This document shows, one piece after another, positions 17,712 to 25,290 of a stretch of DNA of 40,423 nucleotides; the first letter of the stretch is position 1; each line of letters starts with the position of its first letter. The translations under genes and the position numbers were made by a program. The notes beneath the pieces were generated by a model that did not search any database, was not told where the DNA came from, and saw nothing but the letters and a program-made list of their open reading frames with translations. Source of the stretch: Paenibacillus doosanensis (GTDB taxonomy: Bacteria > Bacillota > Bacilli > Paenibacillales > NBRC-103111); contig NZ_JANYUY010000065.1 in the NCBI RefSeq assembly GCF_025060755.1, forward strand, positions 1 through 40,423, given 5' to 3'.

Positions 17712-18169
17712 TTAGGCAGTCTTACGGTACATACGTTCGCATTCATTGGGAGTTAGATACCCGATCGTGGAATGGATACGTTGGGCATTATAGAAACAAG
17801 TGATATATTCAAAGATCCGCTTGCGCGCCTGTTCCCGTGTCTTGAACTTTTCCAAGTAGATCAATTCCTTCTTGATCACACTATGAAAGGATTCGATGCA
17901 CGCGTTATCGTAGCAATTTCCTTTGCGGCTCATGCTGCCTTTCATCTTGTAGGTCTTCAAACGAGCCTGGTATTCATGAGAGGCATATTGGCTGCCGCGG
18001 TCCGAGTGATAGAGCACGTTGTCTCCGGGCCGCTGCTGATGATAAGCTCGATCCAGCGCTTGAATGACTAGTTCCTTTGTCATGCGATCTCCCATCTGGA
18101 ACCCAATGATTTTGCGGCTATAGAGGTCCATGACGCTGGCCAAATACAACCATCCCTCTTCCGTGGCGA
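17712..18169 (-). CDS. IS3-family transposase OrfB, 3' exon
   Basis: This exon encodes the C-terminal two-thirds of the DDE integrase core. It starts in ATEEGWLYLASVMDLYSRK, has the second catalytic Asp in YHSDRGSQY, and the catalytic Glu in NACIESFHSVIKKE. The first two bases (TC) complete a codon whose first base lies at 20449 on the other side of the intron. Reading across the joined exons gives TDITYVATEEGW, which matches the IS3 family pattern. Without splicing this part is not translated in frame with the rest. Confidence 0.88.
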
Positions 18170-18220
18170 GTGAAATAAGAGATAGGGCGTAGTCGAACTA
18201 TCTCCCCACCTCTCTTTCCC

Positions 18221-18254
18221 GAACCGGACTTGCACCTCTCAGCGCATCCGGCTC
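18221..18254 (-). ncRNA. Group II intron domain V
   Basis: Read on the minus strand this 34-base element starts GAGCCGGATGCG and ends AAGTCCGGTTC. It forms the usual stem with an inner bulge and a short terminal loop (GAGA region). Domain V is the catalytic heart of the ribozyme. The next bases toward 18170 form a domain VI stem, with GAGATAG pairing with CTATCTC. Confidence 0.85.
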
Positions 18255-18259
18255 TCCAT

Positions 18260-19798
18260 TTAAGTGTTGCTCAAAGCAAAGGCGACTTCGTCAAAATATG
18301 ATTCTACTGTACGACGTTTCTCAGAACGCAGAATGTAGGGATTTTCTTCTGGATTTCTCCATGTGAACCAACGTTTTCGACTGGTTATTAGTCGTCTGAG
18401 CGCCAGTGTCCCATAGAATCCCCGACTATTTTGCCCCTGCAGGATCCAGATTTTCGCTTTCCCCTTTTCTGGTGACCGGACAAATTCTCGCATTAACGAT
18501 CGGAAGCCACGTTTGTACTTTCGTGCAAGCCAGTATCCGAGTTTCCAAAATACCGTGCGATCTACTTTGCTGAATATCGTCGCTGTATGGTCAGTATATT
18601 GGTAGAAATTTGCCCATCCTGCAAGTTGTCGGTTAAGACTTTCAACGAAGTCCATCCTGTTCATTCCGTAATTCCCTGACAGTTGTTTGACTAATTTCTC
18701 AGTAAAGCGGCGGTATTTCTCCCATGGAATAGATGAGACAGGGCGCATTCGCCCCCGGGACCCTCGTTTGCGAATAATCCGATGGCCAAGGAAAGTGAAA
18801 CCGTCGTTCACGTGTGTAATATGTGTCTTATCCATATTTAACGTGAGTTTTAGCTTAACTTCGAGAAATTCCCGGCATGCCTCCCGGACTACCTCAGCGT
18901 GCGCTTTGGTCCCTTTGACGACAACTACGAAATCGTCAGCATATCTACAGTAAGAAATCGCTGGTTTCCATTGCCGATTTTCACGTATCGCGATAGGACG
19001 CTTATTTTGTATGCCAAAGTTCCATGCCCACCGATCTTTTCGTACCTTCTTACTCAGAAATTTCGCTTCCATCCATTGATCAAATTCGTGTAACATAATA
19101 TTGGATAGTAGCGGCGAAATGACGCCGCCCTGCGGAACTCCTTCGCTTGAAGCGCGAAATAAACCATGATCCACGCATCCTGACTTGATCATCTTCCACA
19201 ACAAGGACAAAAATCTCTGATCAGAGATGCGTTTACGGACAGCCTTCATGAGTAACCGATGGTGAACAGTATCGAAGTAACTTGCCAAGTCACCCTCAAT
19301 GACCCAGCGACCAGCAGTGGAATTCGTTTGTTCATTCCCATCCTGCAATTGCATTTTGACAGTTCGAATAGCATGATGGACGCTTCGCGCCGGTCTGAAA
19401 CCATAGGATACCGGGTGAAAATCACTTTCCCATATCGGTTCCATAACCATTAACATCGCTCTTTGTACGATACGATCTCGAAGACAAGGGATACCTAGCG
19501 GTCTGAGTTTGCCGTTCGCTTTTGGGATATAGACTCGCCTGGCAGGTTGCGGACAGTAATTTCCGGTCAGCAATTCATAGCGTAACGTTTCCAGTTCAAG
19601 ATCAAGCATTGCTTCCATCCTGCGCTTGTCTATGCCATCTACGCCCGGTGTTCGAGCTCCGCTTGAAGTGAGAGTGATGCGAGCCGCTTCACTTAGCCAA
19701 GACCTGTCAGCTATTATTCTGATAAGTCGGTCGAACTTGCGTTCCTCGTTTTCTGTTGACCATGTCGCCAGTTTGCTTTGCATTTCACTGATTATCAA
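18260..19798 (-). CDS. ltrA: Group II intron reverse transcriptase/maturase
   Basis: The 512-residue product has reverse transcriptase blocks in order: PKANGKLRPLGIPCLRDRIVQ, VSYGFRPARSVHHAI, VIEGDLASYFDTV, EGVPQGGVISPLLSNI and the catalytic YADD at residues 286-289. A maturase (domain X) region follows. I see no C-terminal HNH endonuclease motif (no paired CxxC). Mobility would then depend on reverse splicing without second-strand cutting by the protein. A TTG start at 19798 has GAGGTGA upstream; an ATG lies at codon 6. The frame is intact, so the intron may be active. Confidence 0.9.
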   Translation of the reverse strand: MIISEMQSKLATWSTENEERKFDRLIRIIADRSWLSEAARITLTSSGARTPGVDGIDKRRMEAMLDLELETLRYELLTGNYCPQPARRVYIPKANGKLRPLGIPCLRDRIVQRAMLMVMEPIWESDFHPVSYGFRPARSVHHAIRTVKMQLQDGNEQTNSTAGRWVIEGDLASYFDTVHHRLLMKAVRKRISDQRFLSLLWKMIKSGCVDHGLFRASSEGVPQGGVISPLLSNIMLHEFDQWMEAKFLSKKVRKDRWAWNFGIQNKRPIAIRENRQWKPAISYCRYADDFVVVVKGTKAHAEVVREACREFLEVKLKLTLNMDKTHITHVNDGFTFLGHRIIRKRGSRGRMRPVSSIPWEKYRRFTEKLVKQLSGNYGMNRMDFVESLNRQLAGWANFYQYTDHTATIFSKVDRTVFWKLGYWLARKYKRGFRSLMREFVRSPEKGKAKIWILQGQNSRGFYGTLALRRLITSRKRWFTWRNPEENPYILRSEKRRTVESYFDEVAFALSNT

Positions 19799-20448
19799 AG
19801 GTCTTCACCTCACTAAAGTCAGTTAATGAGCCAAGCAAACCACTTAAACTGCCTCCCTTTGCCATGTGACCGGCTTTCCCGGTCTCGGACTACTACGGAG
19901 GCTCCGTCATTCTGCATAGCGTCGGGGCACACACTCCCTTGGCATCTATGCAGACTTTCCCCAGTTCACATGCTGGACTCCACGCATGGGTTAGGCTGCC
20001 TATCGCAGTCTTTATCCTTGCTATCTGCAAGTCGTCGCGGACATTACGATCTAGCTGAGCACTCTTCGTGAATCCCTGTCGGCCAACGTACATGTTTGGT
20101 CGACATTCGTGAATTCCGTCAATTCGGCTAACGGAAGTTCAGGCCGCGACCTGCCTGTTAAGCGATGTAGGCAGGGGTGACATTTCAACCCTCAGATGCG
20201 GTTTAATAGGTTCGTGTTCCTCAACCTTCCCATGCTCAGCCTAGAGACTCATCTTGGCGTAATCGCTTCGCCGCAAGCCCCATTTCCCGCGGACTACGTC
20301 ACCTTACCAGTGTCGGCAAGTCACCGCCGCTTCGGCTCACTTCTTCTCACAGCAGAAGAAGGGCATGTCTGTAAAAAAAATTTCAACATGCATTCCAAAC
20401 ATGCTCAAGTAACCTGTTCCATTAGAGGAACTTGTTAGCTGGGCGTAC

Positions 20449-20890
20449 CATACGTAATGTCGGTCACCCAGGCTCGATTGGGGGCATCCGGCCGAAACTG
20501 CCGATTGAGGACATTCGCTGCAATCGGTAAGCTGTGCTTCGAGTTGGTCGTGGCCTTGTACTTCTTGACGGTGCGGGACTTCAAGCCGAGCTCCTTCATG
20601 ATGCGGGCTACAGTCTTTTCTGATACCCGTATGCCTTGCTTGTGAAGAACCCGTGTGATTTTCGGACTTCCATATAGGCGGCGGGAATCCAGGAAGATAC
20701 GGCGGATGTGCCGCTCCAGCTTTCTCCGGCGTTTAGCCCGCTTGCTTTCTTTACGTCGGGTCCACTGGTAATAACCGCTTCGGGATACGTTGAAGATCGC
20801 ACATAACTTCGCAACACAGCTCTGGAAGCGGTGTAGATAGATCCATGGAAAGATCAGCGCCGGTCTTTGGCAAAGTAGTGCATCGCTTTT
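20449..20890 (-). CDS. IS3-family transposase OrfB, 5' exon, made by -1 frameshift from OrfA
   Basis: The frame is entered by a probable programmed -1 slip on the A7 run in orfA (20887-20893, followed by GC). It then reads FNVSRSGYYQW, a KESKRAKRRRKLERHIRRIF region, YGSPKITRVLHKQG, VSEKTVARIMKELGL and finally RAWVTDITY before the intron. There is no good internal start codon, consistent with an OrfAB fusion made by frameshifting as in other IS3 members. The codon phase from the slip site to base 20449 and on into the second exon is exact. Confidence 0.82.
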
Positions 20891-21144
20891 TTTAGGATGT
20901 CGTTCTCCTCTTCTAGCTCACGGATTCGCTTTTGCAGGTCCCGCAGGGCCTTGTCATCCGGCTTCAGTTGGCCACTACCTGGGAAGGCTTGTGTCCCATC
21001 CTGCTTGAATTCGGTTACCCATCGGTATACGGTATTGTCATGTAAACCGAGTTCCTTAGCCACCTGAGGGACGGCTTTCCCCTCCTCTTGAATCATTTGA
21101 ACGACTTGTCGTTTGAACTCTTTGTCGTAGCTTTTCTTTTTCAT
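20854..21144 (-). CDS. IS3-family OrfA (helix-turn-helix protein)
   Basis: The short product of about 96 residues has the IS150-type helix-turn-helix (VPQVAKELGLHDNTVYRWV) and a leucine-rich coiled coil near the end (RDLQKRIRELEEENDILKKA). ATG 21144 has GAGGTG upstream; a GTG at 21153 is less likely. An A7 run just before the stop is the expected slippage site that joins OrfA to OrfB. OrfA binds the element's ends. Confidence 0.88.
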   Translation of the reverse strand: MKKKSYDKEFKRQVVQMIQEEGKAVPQVAKELGLHDNTVYRWVTEFKQDGTQAFPGSGQLKPDDKALRDLQKRIRELEEENDILKKAMHYFAKDRR

Positions 21145-21222
21145 CACGGTCACCTCAAATTCGGATAAGTTGATTGTATCCTATTCTCGGTTCACCGTGT
21201 CTACTTTTTAGTCTAACAGCAG

Positions 21223-21475
21223 CAGATTTGTTTGCTTTGCCGCAGTCGCACCCTGCACGGGTGCGTGGATTGAAATGTTGTATCGATCAAATCACCTGTA
21301 ATCTGCATAAGTCGCACCCTGCACGGGTGCGTGGATTGAAATTTGCGGGGTCATAGGTCTCCCCCTCCCTTGTTTTGTCGCACCCTACACGGGTGCGTGG
21401 ATTGAAATATCGTAATTGCCTCCTAAATGTTGGTTTTGAAATTGTCGCACCCTACACGGGTGCGTGGATTGAAAT
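21223..21475 (+). CRISPR. CRISPR array 2, trailer part (4 repeats) after the IS
   Basis: The array resumes with 22 bases of the interrupted spacer. Four 32-base repeats follow, starting at 21245, 21311, 21377 and 21444, with spacers of 34, 34 and 35 bases. The first two repeats read CCCTGCACGGGTGCG in the middle, like repeat 12 on the other side of the IS. The last two read CCCTACACGGGTGCG. With the left part the array had 16 repeats and 15 spacers before the insertion. Confidence 0.96.
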
Positions 21476-21587
21476 CATGGTACCGGCGTTCGAATCTGTT
21501 GTTAGTCCTGCATCTTGCAGTCTGTGTGCAGCAAGTCCGGCCAAGGCATGCTGCCGTTTGCTGCGCCCTTTTTTGCATTTAGGTGAT

Positions 21588-21608
21588 GCGAATTACAGAA
21601 TAATTCGC
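21588..21608. promoter_or_regulatory. Palindrome in the promoter region of the small coiled-coil gene
   Basis: A perfect 8-base inverted repeat, GCGAATTA-cagaa-TAATTCGC, lies 55 bases ahead of the next gene. It sits between a TTGCAT (21573-21578) and a TATAGT (21619-21624), so it could be an operator. It could equally be a chance hairpin; the binding protein is unknown. Confidence 0.4.
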
Positions 21609-21662
21609 CGTCTTCAGCTATAGTAAAATTACTGGAAGTATAAATTGGGGAGGGATACCGCC

Positions 21663-22118
21663 TTGAATAAAAAATCGATCTTGAAGACAGCAGGGACGTT
21701 GGCGGTCGGCGTGGTGGTCGGCATTTTACTGATGATGAGCGACGATGTCTACAAAGCGGTCAGCGGCGCGATGGGCAACTCGACGAGCAATGCGGTGGCG
21801 TTCTCGGCTGCGGATCGGAGTAAGCTGGAAGGCTTCGGCGACCAGCTCTCCAAGCAGCAGGAGAAGATCGACCAGATCACCAAGAGTGCGGAAGAAATAA
21901 ATAAGAAGACCGAGGCGCTCGCGCAGCAGTCTTCGCAATCCAAGAAAGAAACGCAGGGCGACCCGGCGTCCTCGGCGGAAAAGAAAGAAGATGTGTCTCA
22001 ACAGCAGCAGCAGCAGCTGCAGCAGCAAATGGTGCAGATTATCGAGCAGATGAGGGAGTCGCTCCAGCAAATGCAGCAGTCCCAGAGGGATACGTTGAAG
22101 GCGGTTAGCAGGCCCTGA
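21663..22118 (+). CDS. Small membrane-anchored coiled-coil protein, unknown function
   Basis: A TTG start at 21663 is proposed, with GGGGAGGG 8 bases upstream. The product of about 151 residues has one N-terminal membrane segment (about residues 6-25, SILKTAGTLAVGVVVGILLM). A long hydrophilic helical region follows, with a Lys/Gln/Ser linker, a run of glutamines near residue 115 and a final coiled coil (QQMVQIIEQMRESLQQMQQS). No enzymatic motif is visible. The topology suggests an extracytoplasmic or scaffold role. A strong terminator follows, so it is transcribed alone. Confidence 0.75.
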   Translation: MNKKSILKTAGTLAVGVVVGILLMMSDDVYKAVSGAMGNSTSNAVAFSAADRSKLEGFGDQLSKQQEKIDQITKSAEEINKKTEALAQQSSQSKKETQGDPASSAEKKEDVSQQQQQQLQQQMVQIIEQMRESLQQMQQSQRDTLKAVSRP

Positions 22119-22163
22119 ACCTTGAACGATCTATAGGCAGATAGCGACAAATGGACAGACGGA

Positions 22164-22191
22164 GAGCCCGCTCGAATGAGCGGGCTCGTTT
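22164..22191 (+). terminator. Rho-independent terminator
   Basis: A perfect 10-bp stem GAGCCCGCTC/GAGCGGGCTC with a GAAT loop is followed by GTTTT. It ends the small coiled-coil gene. The remaining bases up to 22353 show no gene. Confidence 0.85.
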
Positions 22192-22353
22192 TGCGATGAT
22201 GCGGATAAGTAAAGTGGATTACAGCTACCTGTAGTCCCTTCCGCCTCTCGTACTTGCAAATCAATTAAATTAAACTGCCTGACACCGCCGCGGCGAATCC
22301 TTCTGCAAAAACGCATGCCTCCAGATACAGATTCACTCCGTATCTGTGTTTCC

Positions 22354-25290
22354 TCACCAGTTCTGCCGCAGTGCAAACAAGTCGCGCAGTTCCTCGTTGG
22401 ATAGCTCCGTAATCCAGTTCTCCGAGGTGGAGATGACGTTCTCGCTCAGGCTCATCTTGCTTTCCAGCATTTCGTCGATCTTCTCCTCCAAGGTGCCGAG
22501 GGAAATATATTTGTGCACCTGTACATTACGCTTTTGTCCCATCCGGTAGGCGCGGTCGGTCGCCTGATTTTCGACGGCGGGGTTCCACCAGCGGTCGAAA
22601 TGGAATACGTGGTTGGCGGCCGTCAGGTTGAGGCCGACTCCGCCCGCTTTCAGCGAGAGGATGAAGATACCGGGACCGTTTTCGTCCGCAGCTTGGAACG
22701 CGTCGATCATCTTGTCGCGCTCCGCCTTCGGCGTGCTTCCGTTCAAGTACAGCACGGGCTCGCCCCGATGCGTTCCAAGGATGTCGGCCAGCATGCGGCC
22801 CATGCCTACGTACTGGGTGAAGATCAGGCAGGAATCTCCTTCGCCGCGCAGCTCGTCGACCATGGCGACGAGCCGTTCGAGCTTCGCGGACCGCGAGATG
22901 AATGCCTCGCGCCGCTCCTCGGATTGGAGCGCGGATTCGGAGAGCGCCGCTTCCTTCGTAAGCAGCACAGGATGATCGCATAGCTGCTTCAGCTGGGTCA
23001 AAGCAGCCAGAATCGCGCCTTTGCGTTCGATTCCTTCGAGCTGCTTCATCCGCTCCATCAGATCCTTGACCGCTTGCTCATAGAGGGCGACCTGCTCGGC
23101 GGTCAGGTTAATGTAGACCTTCATCTCCAGCTTATCCGGCAAATCCAGCTGGATGTTAGGATCTTTCTTCTTGCGGCGCAGCATGAAAGGCTTCACAAGC
23201 CTCTGAAGCTGGGCGGTCCGTTCTTCGTCGCGATGCTTCTCGATAGGCCCGGCGAACCGATGCTGGAATCCGCGGGCGCTCCCTAAGTAACCGGGATTGA
23301 GGAAATCGTAGATGGACCACAGCTCGGACAGCCTGTTTTCGATCGGCGTTCCGGTCAGCGCAATGCGGTGTCTCGCTTTGAGCGAGCGGATGGCGACGGA
23401 CTGTTTGTTCTGCGCGTTCTTAATGTTCTGGGCTTCGTCCAGACAAAGCGCGCTCCATGTAATTTCCTGCAATAACTCCTGATCGAGCAGAGCCGTCGTG
23501 TAAGAGGTAATGACGACATCCGTTTCCTGCAAGGCGGCCTGCATCGTCTCGGCGGTCATTCGTCCTTTGCCGTAATGAAGCAGCACGCGCAGCTCGGGAG
23601 CGAAGCGGTCGATCTCTTTCTGCCAGTTGCCAAGCACGGAAATCGGGCAGACGAGCAGGGCCGGAGCGGCCGACTCCTCCTTATGCTGAAGCAAGTAGGT
23701 AATAAACTGCACCGTTTTGCCGAGCCCCATATCATCGGCCAGGCAGGCGCCGAGTCCGAACTGTCTTAGGAAGCTAAGCCAGGTGAAGCCCTCGCGCTGG
23801 TAGCTGCGCAGCTGTGCTCGCAAGCCTTCCGGTACGGGCAGCTCGGTCAATTCGGAGGGCCGGCTTAGCTGCCTGAAGAGCGATAAGAGATGCGAATTCA
23901 GCTCAACCTCCAGCTTCACTCTCTCTTCGTCATCCTCCGCATCGTTCTCGCCGGTACGCTGACGTCCGGCAGGCTTCTCCTGCTCCGCTTCATTTAACAG
24001 ATGCAGCTGCAGCACGTCCTGCAAGGATAAGCCTTCATCCGGGCTGATGCTATCCATCATTTTGCGAATTTGCTCAAGCAGCGCCGGATCGAGATAAACC
24101 CATTCCCCGCGGAAACGGATCAGCTTCTCCTTGCGGCTCAGCAGCTCTGCAAATTCGGTTTCGCTCAGATTGGCTTCGCCGATCGCGATCCGCCAGTCGA
24201 AATCGACCAGGGCGTTCATGCCGAATAGCGACTGGCCTCTGCCGCCGGCATCAGGCTTCACCCGCGCATGGAGGCGCGGCTTCCGCTTCGAGGCCGCTTC
24301 CCACCAGCCGGGCAGCATGACGTTCCAGCCGTCGTTTAATAATCTTCGGCTGTCCGCAGTCAGAAACTGCCAAGCTGCTTCGTCATCCAGCGGCTCGGCG
24401 AACAATTCGTCGCCGCTCATCCGATCCGGAAGCGCTGCGGTCAGCCGGGCCGCCCAACCCGAGGAACGCTCATGGATATAGGGAGTCCATGAACTGGTCC
24501 AGGCGCCGGACGCATGTCCGTCCTCAGACAGGCGAACGGGCACGAGCGCCGAGCTGTCGTTCTTATCCTGCAGCACTAGCCGGAGCCGCCAATCGAATGC
24601 TTCATCGTCCGGCTCCAGCAGTTGAAGCGCAGGACGGAAAGGAGCCGTATCCGGCTTCCATCCAAGGGCCGCAAGCCATTCTTCCTCCGCATAAGCGCCC
24701 GACACGGCAGCCGACGGATCGCCCGGCTGCCGAAACAGCGCAGGATAATCCCTACGAAGGTCGGACATGGAGGCTTCGTCGGCATAATGCTCTGCGAATA
24801 CGGCCGCGGAGAAGGCGGATCGCAGTCCGGACAACTCGCTGCCGAGAGCGTCCTGCCGCTGCAGCCGCTCCCAGTCTAGCTCTTTTAGCTCTTCGGAACC
24901 CCTGTCCCATGTCCACTCCAGCCTGCCGTTTCTATAAGAGTTGTAGTTTGGGACGTAATGGCCGTCCCGGGCCGCTTTAATCAACAGCGGGGCGGATGCG
25001 AGCAGGGCGGCCGCCGTTTCATTGCCGGTATGCCAGCGGACAATCGACATGAAACCGGGAGAAGCGAAGAAGGGAAGCACCATTTCCGCAGGGAGAACCG
25101 TCACCGTAAGCTCGCCTGCCTGCTGCAGCTCGAGCGCCGTTCCGTAGCAGGACGGTTCATGCCACGCGAACAAGAGCTTGCGGAAGGATTCTCCGGCAAC
25201 GGGATAATCGCTTTTCTCGCCCCACAGCAGGGCATCTCCCGAATCGGTCAGCATCGCGTGCAGCGTCATATCGTACCATGTTTTACTCAT
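22354..25290 (-). CDS. SNF2-family DEAD/DEAH-box helicase (YwqA-like)
   Basis: The 978-residue product has a long N-terminal region (about 1-480) of the type found in bacterial SNF2 proteins, then the SNF2 ATPase. Walker A has K525 in DDMGLGKT, motif II is DEAQ at 618-621 and motif III is LTGTPIENRLSELW. The C-terminal helicase half holds the SLKAGGVGLNLTAANHV and DRWWNPAVENQATDRAYRMGQ blocks. It is an ATP-driven DNA translocase or remodeller, related to B. subtilis YwqA. Its start overlaps the SWIM gene stop by 4 bases (ATGA), so the two proteins are made together. Confidence 0.92.
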   Translation of the reverse strand: MSKTWYDMTLHAMLTDSGDALLWGEKSDYPVAGESFRKLLFAWHEPSCYGTALELQQAGELTVTVLPAEMVLPFFASPGFMSIVRWHTGNETAAALLASAPLLIKAARDGHYVPNYNSYRNGRLEWTWDRGSEELKELDWERLQRQDALGSELSGLRSAFSAAVFAEHYADEASMSDLRRDYPALFRQPGDPSAAVSGAYAEEEWLAALGWKPDTAPFRPALQLLEPDDEAFDWRLRLVLQDKNDSSALVPVRLSEDGHASGAWTSSWTPYIHERSSGWAARLTAALPDRMSGDELFAEPLDDEAAWQFLTADSRRLLNDGWNVMLPGWWEAASKRKPRLHARVKPDAGGRGQSLFGMNALVDFDWRIAIGEANLSETEFAELLSRKEKLIRFRGEWVYLDPALLEQIRKMMDSISPDEGLSLQDVLQLHLLNEAEQEKPAGRQRTGENDAEDDEERVKLEVELNSHLLSLFRQLSRPSELTELPVPEGLRAQLRSYQREGFTWLSFLRQFGLGACLADDMGLGKTVQFITYLLQHKEESAAPALLVCPISVLGNWQKEIDRFAPELRVLLHYGKGRMTAETMQAALQETDVVITSYTTALLDQELLQEITWSALCLDEAQNIKNAQNKQSVAIRSLKARHRIALTGTPIENRLSELWSIYDFLNPGYLGSARGFQHRFAGPIEKHRDEERTAQLQRLVKPFMLRRKKKDPNIQLDLPDKLEMKVYINLTAEQVALYEQAVKDLMERMKQLEGIERKGAILAALTQLKQLCDHPVLLTKEAALSESALQSEERREAFISRSAKLERLVAMVDELRGEGDSCLIFTQYVGMGRMLADILGTHRGEPVLYLNGSTPKAERDKMIDAFQAADENGPGIFILSLKAGGVGLNLTAANHVFHFDRWWNPAVENQATDRAYRMGQKRNVQVHKYISLGTLEEKIDEMLESKMSLSENVISTSENWITELSNEELRDLFALRQNW

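Larger units (their letters stand above)
18170..20448 (-). mobile_element. Group II intron inside the transposase gene
   Basis: On the minus strand the intron starts with GTACGCCCAGC (close to the GUGYG consensus) and ends TTATTTCAC (AY end, with a candidate branch A seven bases from the end). It contains a reverse transcriptase/maturase gene, a recognisable domain V, and a domain VI stem next to it. The length is 2279 bases. The boundaries are fixed by the fact that excision restores an exact transposase frame. It sits just after the first catalytic aspartate codon (DITY) of the transposase. Confidence 0.9.
17671..21218 (-). mobile_element. IS3-family (IS150-like) element inserted in a CRISPR spacer
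   Basis: The ends begin TGT on both sides (reading inward) and share AGTAGACAC, then GAA and CGAGA, as imperfect inverted repeats. The element is flanked by a 4-base direct repeat GCAG (17667-17670 and 21219-21222). Removing the element and one GCAG joins 15 and 22 bases of flank into a 37-base spacer, which fits the array. It carries orfA and orfB on the minus strand. orfB is split by a group II intron, which accounts for the unusual length of about 3.5 kb. Confidence 0.9.

Noticed and set aside
18260-19798. Possible CRISPR-associated reverse transcriptase, given its place between repeats.
   Set aside because: It lies inside a group II intron with domain V and correct splice ends, and the intron lies in a transposase. 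The array placement is due to IS insertion.
20608-20817. A leftward 69-residue frame in the IS element.
   Set aside because: The neighbouring frame carries the OrfB motifs (SRSGYYQW and onward) with exact phase to both the slip site and the intron.
13853-22000. Search for cas genes near the arrays.
   Set aside because: No Cas1, Cas2, Cas3, Cas4, Cas5, Cas7 or Cas8c features appear in any frame. The only nucleic-acid enzymes in this range are the transposase and the intron reverse transcriptase.
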